Shown here piece by piece: positions 8,128 through 17,692 of a stretch of DNA of 35,892 nucleotides. The notes beneath the pieces are model-generated. The model saw only the letters and a program-made list of their open reading frames with translations, was not told the origin of the DNA and did no database searches. The DNA comes from Pseudomonadota bacterium (GTDB taxonomy: Bacteria; Pseudomonadota; Gammaproteobacteria; Ga0077536), in the NCBI GenBank assembly GCA_029977665.1, contig JAPOKK010000009.1, positions 1 through 35,892 of the forward strand, read 5' to 3'. Position numbers and translations under genes: made by a program. How positions within the stretch are numbered: position 1 is the first letter of the stretch; each line of letters opens with the position of its first letter.

Positions 8128-8712
8128 TCAGGCCGTGCCGCCATCGTCATCCGCCGGCTGCCCGGCCGTCTCGACCAGCTGGCGGGCGTAGGCGAGATTG
8201 TCGACATGCAGGTCGCGCATCCAGCGCAAGTCAGCCAGCAGGCCGGAATCGCGGATCCGCGGCAGCGCCGCGTCCAGCCGGCGTACGACCCAGGCCTGGC
8301 CGCGATCGAGCAGCGCGAGGCGCGCCCGGTGGTGCGGCTCGGCCCGGAGCCGCGAGAAGAACGCACCGGCGGCGATGTCGATGCGCCCACCGTAGCGGCG
8401 CAGCTGTCGCGCCAGCATCGTGCAGCAGCGGCCCTCGTCGCGCGCGAGCGCGCGCAGCGCCTGGCGATGCGCCGGCGGGCAGTCGGGCAGGCAGACCTCG
8501 GAGATGCCGCGCGCCCCGGCGCGCTCGGCGGCGAGCAGTTCGGTCAGTAATGCACGGATCTCCGCGGCGTCCGCGAAGCCGGACCAGGCAGCCTGCGCTT
8601 CGTCGAGACCGCACGGCGCTGACGCGGCTTCATGGTCGGCACCGGCACGCGCGGACTTGCCAGCCGTGGGCGCGGCACCATCGCCGCCGTCGGCGCGGCA
8701 GCGCCGCGTCAT
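8128..8712 (-). CDS. Ferritin-like DUF6306-type protein
   Basis: LLTELLAAERAGARGISEV...LARDEGRCCTMLARQLRRYGG...GAFFSRL...RLALLDRGQAWVVRRLDAALPRIRD...HVDNLAYARQL; family pattern recalled, not searched. Confidence 0.65.
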   Translation of the reverse strand: MTRRCRADGGDGAAPTAGKSARAGADHEAASAPCGLDEAQAAWSGFADAAEIRALLTELLAAERAGARGISEVCLPDCPPAHRQALRALARDEGRCCTMLARQLRRYGGRIDIAAGAFFSRLRAEPHHRARLALLDRGQAWVVRRLDAALPRIRDSGLLADLRWMRDLHVDNLAYARQLVETAGQPADDDGGTA

Positions 8713-9404
8713 GCTTCGGCCGCGGCGTTTGCCGCAGACCACGTGTGTTCGACGGCCGCGGCCCGCAGATCACCCCGCCCGGCGAAACGAATCAACGCGC
8801 GGTCGGTGACGATCACGTCCATCGGCACGTCGTGCGGCTGCGGCACGATGCTCGCGAGGCGCGCGGCGGCGTAACCGACGCCGACGGCGACAGGACGCGG
8901 CGACAGCGCGGCGAGCGTACGGTCGTAGTAGCCACCGCCATGGCCGAGGCGGTAGCCTGCCGCATCGTGGCCGAGCAACGGCACCAGTAACACGTCGGGG
9001 TGTAGTTCGGCGCCGCTCGCCGGAACCGGAATGTCCCACGTCCCGCGCGTCATGCGCATGCCCGGCCACCAGCGCCGGAACAGCAGCGGCTGCCCGGCTG
9101 CGGCAACGACCGGCAGCGCGAAGTCGCGCGCTCGCTCGGCCAGCACATCGGCGAGGCCACGCAGGTCGAGTTCACCCCGGAATGGCCAGTAGAGCCCGAC
9201 GCAGGCACCGTCGAGTTCAGGCAGGTGGTGTTCGACGACCGCCTGCACGAAGCGCCCGGTACGTTCCCGCAGCGCGCGTGGGGCCGCCTCACGGCGGGCC
9301 CGCAGGATTTTACGCGTTGCCACCCGCCAGTGCTGCACCCTGTGCCAGGGCGCATCGGCGGGCGGCGGCGAAGGCAGGATATCGTGCGACGGGACAGAGG
9401 ACAT
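8709..9404 (-). CDS. 5-formyltetrahydrofolate cyclo-ligase family protein
   Basis: RVATRKILRARREAAP...CVGLYWPFRGELDLRGL...DVLLVPLLGHDAAGYRLGHGGGYYDRTLA. Start ATG 9404 preferred over 9482; ATGA overlap with the downstream gene. Confidence 0.85.
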   Translation of the reverse strand: MSSVPSHDILPSPPPADAPWHRVQHWRVATRKILRARREAAPRALRERTGRFVQAVVEHHLPELDGACVGLYWPFRGELDLRGLADVLAERARDFALPVVAAAGQPLLFRRWWPGMRMTRGTWDIPVPASGAELHPDVLLVPLLGHDAAGYRLGHGGGYYDRTLAALSPRPVAVGVGYAAARLASIVPQPHDVPMDVIVTDRALIRFAGRGDLRAAAVEHTWSAANAAAEA

Positions 9405-9502
9405 GTCGGGCAAGGCTCCGCTGTTGGTGACTGGTTCGGTACGCGAAGACCCGACGCTAAGCCGCCCTATTGATTCGTTCAAGAAAAATTTATTGGCGGT
9501 TA

Positions 9503-9521
9503 ATATCGAATTATTCGATAT
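9503..9521. promoter_or_regulatory. 19-bp perfect inverted repeat upstream of the LysR gene, putative autoregulatory operator
   Basis: ATATCGAAT-T-ATTCGATAT, in an AT-rich patch, 14 bp before ATG 9536 between divergent genes. Confidence 0.6.
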
Positions 9522-9535
9522 AAAATAAACCCGAC

Positions 9536-10426
9536 ATGGATATCGAACTCGCTCGCACCTTTCTCACCGTCATCGAACGCGGCAGCTTCGTGGCCGCCGC
9601 CGAACGCCTCCACCTGACTCAGTCGACGATCAGTGCACGCATCGCCAACCTCGAACGCGAACTCGGCTGCCCGCTGTTCGTGCGCAACCGTGCCGGCACA
9701 CGCCTGACGCCGGACGGCCGCCGCTTCCAACGACACGCGCTCGAACTCGTCGGTGCGCTCGAGCGGGCCCGGCAGGCGCTGGGCGTGGCGCGTGCCTACC
9801 GCGAGGCGCTGGTCGTCGGCGCCCGCTTCGGTCTGTGGGAGGGCTGCATGCTCGACTGGCTCGCCGCGATGCGCACCGCCGCGCCCGGCATCGCAGTGCG
9901 CGCGGAGATCGGCTTCGAAGATGACCTCATGCAGGGTCTGATCGACGCGCGCCTCGATCTCGGGGTGATGTACACGCCGCAGTATCGGCCGGGTCTGACG
10001 GTACGCAAGCTCTTCGAGGAGACCCTGGTGCTCGTGACGACCCGTGCCGGCGCGCCCGCCGGGCCCGGCGACGATTACGTCTACGTCGACTGGGGCCCCG
10101 AGTTTCACCGTCGCCACCAGGCCGATTTCCCCGACTACGCGGGCGCCGCGATCACGGTCAACATCGGCTGGCTCGGCCTGCGCCACATCCTCGCCCACGG
10201 TGGCAGCGGGTATTTCCCCGAACGCCTGGTACAGGGCGACCTGGCCGCGAACCGGCTCCATCGCGCAGCAGGCGCGCCGAGCTTTGCCCTGCCGGTCTAC
10301 GCCGTTTACGCGGCGGCAGCGGCCGACTCCGATGCGCTCGCCACGGCCGTCGCGCTGCTCGAGGACCGTGTCTCCCGACCCGCGCCGGTGACACCGCCGC
10401 CGCGGACGGGACCCCAGCCGCGCTGA
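9536..10426 (+). CDS. LysR-family transcriptional regulator
   Basis: MDIELARTFLTVIERGSFVAAAERLHLTQSTISARIANLERELGCPLFVR LTTR HTH; HdfR-like N-terminus. Confidence 0.95.
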   Translation: MDIELARTFLTVIERGSFVAAAERLHLTQSTISARIANLERELGCPLFVRNRAGTRLTPDGRRFQRHALELVGALERARQALGVARAYREALVVGARFGLWEGCMLDWLAAMRTAAPGIAVRAEIGFEDDLMQGLIDARLDLGVMYTPQYRPGLTVRKLFEETLVLVTTRAGAPAGPGDDYVYVDWGPEFHRRHQADFPDYAGAAITVNIGWLGLRHILAHGGSGYFPERLVQGDLAANRLHRAAGAPSFALPVYAVYAAAAADSDALATAVALLEDRVSRPAPVTPPPRTGPQPR

Positions 10427-10442
10427 GCGCGGCGTGCAGCGT

Positions 10443-11399
10443 TCAGGCGTCGAGATCCTCGAACAGCACGCTCGAGAGATAGCGCTCGCCAGCATCCGGC
10501 AGCACGACCACGATGGTCTTGCCGGCAAACGCCGGCTCGGCCGCCAGGCGTGCCGCGGCCACCGTCGCCGCGCCACAGGAAATCCCGGCGAGGATGCCCT
10601 CTTCGGTAGCCAGGCGCCGCGCCATCGCGACCGCTTCCTCGTTGGACACGCGCTCGATACGGTCGACCAGGTCGAGGTCGAGTACGCTCGGCACGAAGCC
10701 CGCGCCGATGCCCTGGATCTTGTGTGGCGCCGGTTTGACCGTCTCGCCCGCCAGCGTCTGGCTGATGACCGGGCTCGCCTCGGGTTCGATGGCGACCGTC
10801 GTCACCGCGTGACCGCGGGTCTTCTTGAGGTAACGCGACACACCGGTGATGGTGCCGCCGGTGCCGACACCAGCGACGAAGGCATCGATCACACCGCCGG
10901 TCTGCTCCCAGATCTCCGGGCCGGTGGTTTTCTCGTGAATGGCCGGGTTGGCCGGGTTATCGAACTGCTGCGGCATGAAATACCGGCCCGGATCGCTCGC
11001 GACGATTTCCTCGGCCCGGGCGATGGCACCTTTCATGCCTTTCGCGCCCTCGGTCAGGACGAGATTCGCGCCGAAGGCCTTGAGTACCTTGCGCCGCTCG
11101 ATGCTCATGCTGTCCGGCATGGTCAGGGTCAGGCGGTAGCCGCGCGCCGCGCAGACGAAGGCCAGCGCGATGCCGGTGTTGCCGCTGGTCGGCTCGACCA
11201 CCTCCACGCCGGGCCCGAGCAATCCCTTCTCCTCGGCATCCCAGATCATCGCCGCACCGATACGGCATTTCACCGAGTAGGCCGGGTTGCGTCCCTCGAT
11301 CTTGGCCAGCACCGTGGCCTGCGCCGGGTCGACGATCCGGTTCAGCCGCACCAGTGGCGTGTTGCCGATGGACAACGAATTGTCGGTGAAATAGCTCAT
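10443..11399 (-). CDS. cysK: Cysteine synthase A
   Basis: [28 protein letters not shown]-lysine region, [30 protein letters not shown]. Confidence 0.95.
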   Translation of the reverse strand: MSYFTDNSLSIGNTPLVRLNRIVDPAQATVLAKIEGRNPAYSVKCRIGAAMIWDAEEKGLLGPGVEVVEPTSGNTGIALAFVCAARGYRLTLTMPDSMSIERRKVLKAFGANLVLTEGAKGMKGAIARAEEIVASDPGRYFMPQQFDNPANPAIHEKTTGPEIWEQTGGVIDAFVAGVGTGGTITGVSRYLKKTRGHAVTTVAIEPEASPVISQTLAGETVKPAPHKIQGIGAGFVPSVLDLDLVDRIERVSNEEAVAMARRLATEEGILAGISCGAATVAAARLAAEPAFAGKTIVVVLPDAGERYLSSVLFEDLDA

Positions 11400-11508
11400 G
11401 GCCCAGTTCCTCCGCTTGACCGGAACGCCCGCGGCGCCGGTCTGCTCGTGTGTGACTGACGGGTCACCCGCATGCTACGCGATTGGCCCCGCCTGCGCGC
11501 CGCCGCAC

Positions 11509-12138
11509 TCATTCCTCCTCCGTGCGGGGCACGCCATCCGCTGTACCCGCGGCTTCGCGTGGACGCGAACCGCTTGCCTGCGGCTCGAAGAGATCCGAGC
11601 CGAGGCTGCGGGTCGATGCCCCGCTGGTCGTGCGGATGGCCCGCTGGAAGAGCATGTTGTTGGGGATCCTTACCGTCGAATCGTCGTCGTCCTGCAGCGT
11701 GGTGTAAATCAGGTCGATACCGGTCACCTTGCCGCGCAGGCCCTGCTTGGTACCGTCGTTGAGCACGATCTCGATGACCTCGATCCGATCGCCGATGCGA
11801 AACGGCGCGAAGAGGACGAGAAAGACCGCGCAGAGCATGTTGCTGAGCACGCTCCACAGCGCGACGAAACCGACCGCGACGAGCACGAACACGGCCGACA
11901 GGGCCGTCCACAGCGAGTGCACCGAAATGCCGAACTGCTGCATGACCGCGATCGATGCGATCACGACCAGCCCCCACTTGAGCACGGCAGTCGCGATGAA
12001 GCGCGTGTTCGAACTCAGGCGCCCGGCGTGAGCCACGCGTTCGAGCGCGCGCCGACCGAGCAGGTGCAGCGCGAGCGCGACGGCGAGGATCACCGCCGCG
12101 CGCAGCAAGGTCACCGACAAGGGGTCCGCCGCCATCAC
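11509..12138 (-). CDS. Small-conductance mechanosensitive channel (MscS family)
   Basis: TM helices, LVAVGFVALWSVLSNMLCAVFLVLFAPFRIGDRIEV, RGKVTGIDLIYTTLQDDDDSTVRIPNNMLF. Confidence 0.88.
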   Translation of the reverse strand: MMAADPLSVTLLRAAVILAVALALHLLGRRALERVAHAGRLSSNTRFIATAVLKWGLVVIASIAVMQQFGISVHSLWTALSAVFVLVAVGFVALWSVLSNMLCAVFLVLFAPFRIGDRIEVIEIVLNDGTKQGLRGKVTGIDLIYTTLQDDDDSTVRIPNNMLFQRAIRTTSGASTRSLGSDLFEPQASGSRPREAAGTADGVPRTEEE

Positions 12139-12161
12139 TGCTCAGCCGTGCGCGCGAGGCA

Positions 12162-13175
12162 TCACAGGTGCGGGATGACCTGCTCGCCGAACAGGCGGAT
12201 GTCGGCCAGCGCCTCGGCCTGCGGCGGTCCGCCCGGCTGGCGCATGCGCAGCATCACGTAGTCGGGCTGGATCTCGTCGCGCCACATCTGCAGCTGCTCC
12301 AGGCACTGCGCCGGCGAGCCGGCGATGAGGCGATCCCGCGCCGCGATGTCGAAGCTCAGGTCCTCGGGACGCTTGACGTCCTTGATGTAGTCGTCGTGCA
12401 CGTAGGCGCCGTAGTGGAAGTACCAGCGGTGGGTGACCATGGTCGGCGCGCTCTTCGCCACGCAGGCCTCCCAGTCCTTGCCGATGACGCAGTCGCGCAT
12501 GAGCACGACGAACGGCTTGCGCCCGTGCTTCTTGGCTTCGGCCCGGTACTGCGCGGCGTAGTCCTTGATCACCGGCAGGGACTGGATTGGATCGGCGATC
12601 CAGCCGTCGCCCATGCGTCCGGCGCGTTCGAGGCCGGCCGGCACCCAGCCGGCGAGCCAGATCGGCGGTCCGCCTTCCTGGTAGGGCGTGGGCGTGACGC
12701 GCACGTCTTCGATGGTGTGGTACTTGCTCGGGTAGCTGAACGTTTCGCCCGACCACGCCTGGCGCAGGATCTCGACGCATTCCTCGGTGCGCCGTGCACG
12801 CTGCTTGACCGGCACCCCGAAGGCGTCGAAATCATGCGGGTGGTAGCCGATGCCGAGCGCCGAGACCATGCGCCCGCGGGTCGCCTGGTCAACCACCGCG
12901 ATGTCCTCGGCAAGACGGATCGGGTGGTACAGCGGCGCGAGCAGCACGCAGGTACCGACCTTGATGCGTCGCGTGCGCATGCCGATCATGCCCGCGAGCA
13001 GCACCGGTGCCGGCAGGTAACCGTCTTCCTGCTGGTGATGCTCGGTGAAGTAGAAGCCGTCGAAGCCCACCGCCTCGCACAGCTCGGCCTGCTCGACCAG
13101 TTCATCGATGAGTCCGGCGACGTTCTCGCCACGGGGTGGATCCTGGGTGCATGGGAAATAGCCTACGGGCAACAT
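12162..13175 (-). CDS. LLM class flavin-dependent oxidoreductase
   Basis: AELCEAVGFDGFYFTEHHQQEDG, VGTCVLLAPLYHPIRLAEDIAVVDQATRGRMVSALGIGYHPHDF, GGPPIWLAGWVPAGLERAGRMGDGWI. Confidence 0.9.
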   Translation of the reverse strand: MLPVGYFPCTQDPPRGENVAGLIDELVEQAELCEAVGFDGFYFTEHHQQEDGYLPAPVLLAGMIGMRTRRIKVGTCVLLAPLYHPIRLAEDIAVVDQATRGRMVSALGIGYHPHDFDAFGVPVKQRARRTEECVEILRQAWSGETFSYPSKYHTIEDVRVTPTPYQEGGPPIWLAGWVPAGLERAGRMGDGWIADPIQSLPVIKDYAAQYRAEAKKHGRKPFVVLMRDCVIGKDWEACVAKSAPTMVTHRWYFHYGAYVHDDYIKDVKRPEDLSFDIAARDRLIAGSPAQCLEQLQMWRDEIQPDYVMLRMRQPGGPPQAEALADIRLFGEQVIPHL

Positions 13176-13333
13176 CGTCTTCCTCTCCTCTGGGGCAGGC
13201 CGCGGGGCGGCATCATGGCAGAAAATCGTGCACCGGGGCGCACGCGCGCGGTCAAGCTACGCAAGGCGTCGTGCCGGGGTCAATCGCCCCGGCGTGGCGT
13301 GCGCACGGCTGTCCGGATTCGCGACGCGTGCGC

Positions 13334-14509
13334 TCAATCCCGCGCCCGGCGCGGCACGCCGAACAACAGCGCCGCGCCGAGCAGCGCCGAGGCGAGGGAG
13401 CCGAGCAGTACGCCGATACGGGTCGCGCCGACGTACTCGAACGCGCCGCGCTCGAAGGCCAGATTGCCGATGAACAGGCTCATCGTGAAGCCAATTCCCG
13501 CGAGCGCGCACACGGCGTAGAAACTGCGCCAGCTCGCGCCTTCCGGCAGGCTGGCCAGGCCGGCACGGATCGCGAGCCAGCAGATCAGGAATACGCCGGC
13601 CTGTTTGCCGAGGAACAGGCCCGTCGCGATGCCCAATGGCACCGCGCTGACCAGGAGCGCCGGATCCAGCCCGGTAAACGGTACGCCGGCATTGACGAAG
13701 GCGAAGACCGGCAGCACCAGGTAGGCCACCCACGGGTGCAGCGCATGTTCGAGCCAGCGCAGCGGAGAATGGCCGCGCACGTCGCTGGCAAGCGGGATGC
13801 ACAGGGCAACCACCACGCCGGCAAGCGTCGCGTGCACACCGGACTTGAGCACGCCGACCCACACCACGAGGCCGATCAACACGTAAGGCGTGATGGCCCG
13901 GATACCGGTACGGTTCAGTACGATCAGCGCAATCGTACCGACGGCAGCCACCATCAGCGCGATCAACGACAGGTCCGCGGTGTAGAACACCGCGATTACG
14001 ATGATCGCGCCGAGGTCGTCGAAGATCGCGAGCGAGGTCAGGAACATCCGCAACGACACCGGCACGCGCGAGCCGAGCAGCGAGAGTACGCCGAGCGCGA
14101 AGGCGATGTCGGTCGCGGCCGGGATGGCCCAGCCCTGCCGCGCCAAGGGATCGTCGTGGGTGAAAGCAAGATAGATCAGCGCCGGCAACACGAAGCCGCC
14201 CGCCGCGCCGAGCGCGGGCAGGACAATCTGCGCTCGTTCGGAGAGCTCGCCTTCGAGAACCTCGCGCTTGATCTCGAGGCCCACGAGCAGGAAGAACACG
14301 GCCATGAGGCCGTCGTTGACCCACAGGAACAGTGGTTTGTCGATGCCGACATCGCCGATGAGCACGCTCAGGTGCACGGTGAGCAGGCGGTCGTACCACA
14401 CGGCAAGCCCGGTGTTGCTGGCAAGCAGCGCCGCCGCCGTGGCGAACATCAACAGGATGCCCGCAGCGGCCTCGAGGCGCAGGAAGTCACGAATCAGCGA
14501 GATAGCCAT
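13334..14509 (-). CDS. nhaA: Na+/H+ antiporter NhaA
   Basis: MAISLIRDFLRLEAAAGILLMFATAAALLASNTG, WVNDGLMAVFFLLVGLEIKREVLEGEL, FTMSLFIGNLAF. Confidence 0.95.
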   Translation of the reverse strand: MAISLIRDFLRLEAAAGILLMFATAAALLASNTGLAVWYDRLLTVHLSVLIGDVGIDKPLFLWVNDGLMAVFFLLVGLEIKREVLEGELSERAQIVLPALGAAGGFVLPALIYLAFTHDDPLARQGWAIPAATDIAFALGVLSLLGSRVPVSLRMFLTSLAIFDDLGAIIVIAVFYTADLSLIALMVAAVGTIALIVLNRTGIRAITPYVLIGLVVWVGVLKSGVHATLAGVVVALCIPLASDVRGHSPLRWLEHALHPWVAYLVLPVFAFVNAGVPFTGLDPALLVSAVPLGIATGLFLGKQAGVFLICWLAIRAGLASLPEGASWRSFYAVCALAGIGFTMSLFIGNLAFERGAFEYVGATRIGVLLGSLASALLGAALLFGVPRRARD

Positions 14510-14611
14510 GCACGGCAATGTCGCCTGCCATGGCCGCGGAATCAAGCCACGGCAGCCGCGAGGCGCCGCGGCTCGTTACAATCCGGGCCTCACCCTGTAC
14601 GGGAAACGCAC

Positions 14612-16249
14612 ATGTATCTCGATCGTGCCGCGACCACCTACGAGGCGGTCCACGTGGGCTTCCGCTGGGACGGACTCGTGCCTGCCGAACTCAACCTCGC
14701 CACCGCCGTGTGCGACCGCTGGACCGACGACCCGGCACGTATCGCGCTCGTCTACGAATACGCCGACGGCCGCGTCGATCGCTACACCTATCAGCGGCTG
14801 CGCGAACTCAGCGACCGCTGCGCCAACCTTTTCGCCGCCCGCGGCCTGGCTCGCGGCGAGCGCGTCGCGGTGCTGCTGCAACAACATCCCGAGACCGCCA
14901 TCAGCCACATCGCGGCATGGAAGCGCGGGCTGGTGTCGTGCCCGATCTCGGTCCTGTTCGGGCCGGACGCCCTCGCCTATCGGCTGAACGACAGCTGCGC
15001 GCGCGTCATCGTCACCGACGCCGCCAACGCCCCCAAGGTCCTCGAGGTCCGTGCCCAGTGCCCGCAGCTCGAGCACGTGTTCGTCATCGACGAAGCGCCG
15101 GCCGGCTGCGAAGACTTCCACGCTGCACTCGCCGCGAGCCCGGACGGCGGCGAGGTCGTGACGACCGCCGCCGACGACCCGGCCTGGATCAGCTACACAT
15201 CGGGTACTACCGGCCCGCCCAAGGGGGCGCTGCAGCCCCACCGCATGCTGCTCGGCCTGCTGCCGAGCCTCGAGTTCGTTTGGGACTTCTTCCCACGCGA
15301 AGGCGACGTCACCTGGTCGCCCGCGGACTGGTCGTGGATGGGCGGGCTGACTGGCGTCATGCTGCCGAGCCTGTGGCACGGACTGACCACGGTCGGCACC
15401 CATCTCGGGCATTTCGACCCGGAGAACGCGTACCGCATCCTCGCCAAATACGGCGTGACCTGCACCCTCCTCGTACCGACGATGCTCAAGATGATGCGCC
15501 AGGTGCCGGCGCCGCGCGAACGTTACGACCTGCGCCTGCGCGTGGTCAAATCGGGCGCCGAGGCGGTCGGTGCGGAACTGCTGGAATGGGCCGAGCGCGA
15601 ACTCGGCGCGATCGTCAACGAGGTCTTCGGCCAGACCGAGTGCATGGAACCGCTCGGCAACAATGCGGCCGTGATGCCGATCAAGCCGGGATCGATCGGC
15701 CGCCCACTGCCCGGACACACCTGCGCCATCGTCGACGATGCCGGCAGCGAGCTCGGCAGCGGTGAGCTCGGCCACATCGCGGTGCGCGCCCCGCACCCCG
15801 TGATGTTCCTGGGCTATCTCAACCGCGACGAAGCCACGCGCGAGAAATACCGCGGCGAATGGTTGCTGACCGGCGACCTAGGTATACGGGACGAGGACGG
15901 CTACTACTGGTTCCGCGGACGCGCCGACGACGTCATCACCAGCGCCGGCTACCGCATCGGCCCGGCTGAGATAGAGGACGCCCTGCTGCGCCACCCGGCG
16001 GTCGCCAACGCGGCGGTGATTGGCGTGCCCGACGTCGAGCGCACCGAGGTCATCAAGGCTTTCGTGGTGCTCGCGCCGGGGCAAACCGGCGACGCGGCGC
16101 TGGTCGAGACGCTGCGCGACTTCGTGCGTACGCGACTCGCCCGCCACGAGGTACCGCGCTTCATCGAGTTCGTCGAGGCACTCCCGATGACGACCACGCA
16201 CAAGGTGATGCGGCGCGAGCTACGCGAGCGCGAGCGCTCGCGCGACTGA
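14612..16249 (+). CDS. AMP-binding acyl-CoA synthetase (medium-chain/acetyl-CoA synthetase-like)
   Basis: AWISYTSGTTGPPKGALQPHR, NEVFGQTECM, GEWLLTGDLGIRDEDGYYWFRGRADDVITSAGYRIGPAEIEDAL. Start ATG 14612. Confidence 0.93.
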   Translation: MYLDRAATTYEAVHVGFRWDGLVPAELNLATAVCDRWTDDPARIALVYEYADGRVDRYTYQRLRELSDRCANLFAARGLARGERVAVLLQQHPETAISHIAAWKRGLVSCPISVLFGPDALAYRLNDSCARVIVTDAANAPKVLEVRAQCPQLEHVFVIDEAPAGCEDFHAALAASPDGGEVVTTAADDPAWISYTSGTTGPPKGALQPHRMLLGLLPSLEFVWDFFPREGDVTWSPADWSWMGGLTGVMLPSLWHGLTTVGTHLGHFDPENAYRILAKYGVTCTLLVPTMLKMMRQVPAPRERYDLRLRVVKSGAEAVGAELLEWAERELGAIVNEVFGQTECMEPLGNNAAVMPIKPGSIGRPLPGHTCAIVDDAGSELGSGELGHIAVRAPHPVMFLGYLNRDEATREKYRGEWLLTGDLGIRDEDGYYWFRGRADDVITSAGYRIGPAEIEDALLRHPAVANAAVIGVPDVERTEVIKAFVVLAPGQTGDAALVETLRDFVRTRLARHEVPRFIEFVEALPMTTTHKVMRRELRERERSRD

Positions 16250-16268
16250 CGACCCTGCGGCGACCGGG

Positions 16269-16295
16269 TGTCACATGCGGGGCCGCCGCGTCGTC
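16269..16295 (+). promoter_or_regulatory. ECF41-type sigma promoter TGTCACA-N16-CGTC (putative autoregulation)
   Basis: TGTCACA at 16269-16275 and CGTC at 16292-16295, exactly 16 nt apart, upstream of the ECF41 CDS. Confidence 0.8.
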
Positions 16296-16341
16296 TATGC
16301 ATCGAACAAGGCCGGTGCCGCCGGCCGCCGGAGTCAGCGTC

Positions 16342-17256
16342 GTGAGTGTGACCACCGACGACATCTTCTCAGCCGAGCGGCCCCGCCTGTTCGGTATCGC
16401 TTACCGCATGCTCGGCAGTGTCGCCGATGCCGAGGACGTCGTGCAGGAAGCCTGGTTGCGCTGGCGCAGCCATGCCGGTGATGACATTGCCAACCCGCAA
16501 GCCTACCTCAGCCGTACCGTCACTTCGCTCAGCATCGATGCGCTGCGCCGCACGCGCCGCGAGCGCCATGTCTATCCCGGCCCGTGGTTGCCGGAACCCC
16601 TGCCTGACGCCGTGAGCGACGATGGTGAAGCCCACCTGGCGCTTGCGCAGACACTTTCGCTCGGACTGCTCGCGCTGCTCGAGACCCTCACAGCGAGCGA
16701 ACGCGCGACCTTTGTCCTGCGCGAGGCATACGGCATGGCTTACGACGACATCGCGGCGTGTCTCGACGCGCGGCCGGCGACCTGTCGCCAATGGCACCGC
16801 CGAGCCCGCGCGCGCCTGGCCCGCATCGACTGGCACGACGAGGCGCCGCTGGCCGGGCGTGAGCTGCTCGAGCGTTTTCTCGCGACGCTGCACCGCGGCG
16901 ATCCCGACGCACTCGTGGCCCTGCTCGACGAGGACGTCGATCTCGTCAGTGACGGCGGCGGCAAGGCCGTCGCGGCGACCCGGCCGCTGCACGGGCCACG
17001 CGCGGTGTCGCGCTTCCTGCATGGCATCGCGCGCCGCGGCGGCGCCGCCGCGTGCGTCGACATCGTGCGCTTCAACGGCCGCTGGGGCGCGGTGATCCGA
17101 TTCGACGAGCGGCTCGACACGGCGCTCTCGCTCGCCAGCCACGCGGGTCGCGTGCGCGGCATCTACCTCGTGCGCAATCCGGACAAGCTCGCGCGTCTGC
17201 AAGCGTGTCGTGCGCTAGCGGATTCCTCAGCGACGCGCGCCGCCGAGCGCCCATAG
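16342..17256 (+). CDS. ECF41-type (SigJ-like) RNA polymerase sigma factor with fused SnoaL-like C-terminal domain
   Basis: RLFGIAYRMLGSVADAEDVVQEAWLRW, GPWLPEPL, YDDIAACLDARPATCRQWHRRAR, C-terminal DLVSDGGGKAVAATRPLHG and YLVRNPDKL signatures. GTG 16342 chosen (GGAG RBS); the ORF-track start 16297 lies next to the promoter. Confidence 0.9.
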   Translation: MSVTTDDIFSAERPRLFGIAYRMLGSVADAEDVVQEAWLRWRSHAGDDIANPQAYLSRTVTSLSIDALRRTRRERHVYPGPWLPEPLPDAVSDDGEAHLALAQTLSLGLLALLETLTASERATFVLREAYGMAYDDIAACLDARPATCRQWHRRARARLARIDWHDEAPLAGRELLERFLATLHRGDPDALVALLDEDVDLVSDGGGKAVAATRPLHGPRAVSRFLHGIARRGGAAACVDIVRFNGRWGAVIRFDERLDTALSLASHAGRVRGIYLVRNPDKLARLQACRALADSSATRAAERP

Positions 17257-17607
17257 CCCCCAGCCGATACCCACCGCGAGCACCGCATGACCGGCCATGC
17301 GCAGGCTGCCGTCGGCCGTTCCCCCGTCGATGAGAAACCCGCACAGGAGCAGCAGAAAACCGGCGCCGACGCAGCGCAGGGGTGCGCGCAGCACCGCGAC
17401 CGCGCGGTTGACGAACAGGCCGGCCAGCGTCGCGGCCACCAGGACGCAGAAACCGCACCAGAAGACGACCAGCAGTGCGGGGCCCGGACCGGCCACCGCG
17501 ATGGCCGCGAGCGCCGCCAGGGCAAGCGCGAAGCCGGTCAGGGCGACCAGGCCGACCGCGCGCTCGGGCGCGGAAAGTTCGGGCCAGCGGGGTTCCCGTT
17601 CTGTCAT
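17227..17607 (-). CDS. Small predicted multi-TM membrane protein of unknown function
   Basis: About four hydrophobic segments; AAGGAG RBS 5 nt before ATG 17607 (alternative 17631). 3' end overlaps the convergent ECF41 CDS by 30 bp. Confidence 0.65.
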   Translation of the reverse strand: MTEREPRWPELSAPERAVGLVALTGFALALAALAAIAVAGPGPALLVVFWCGFCVLVAATLAGLFVNRAVAVLRAPLRCVGAGFLLLLCGFLIDGGTADGSLRMAGHAVLAVGIGWGLWALGGARR

Positions 17608-17692
17608 CACGGCTCCTTGCAGCGTGTTCATCCCTGTCTACGCGCGCCCGGTGCGCGCGGTTCTGCACCCTCTGCGCCGCACGTGCCCGCGG

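Noticed and set aside
13136-14611. N-terminal part of the 1037-aa ORF 13136-16249
   Set aside because: It is antisense to nhaA; the real acyl-CoA synthetase starts at ATG 14612.
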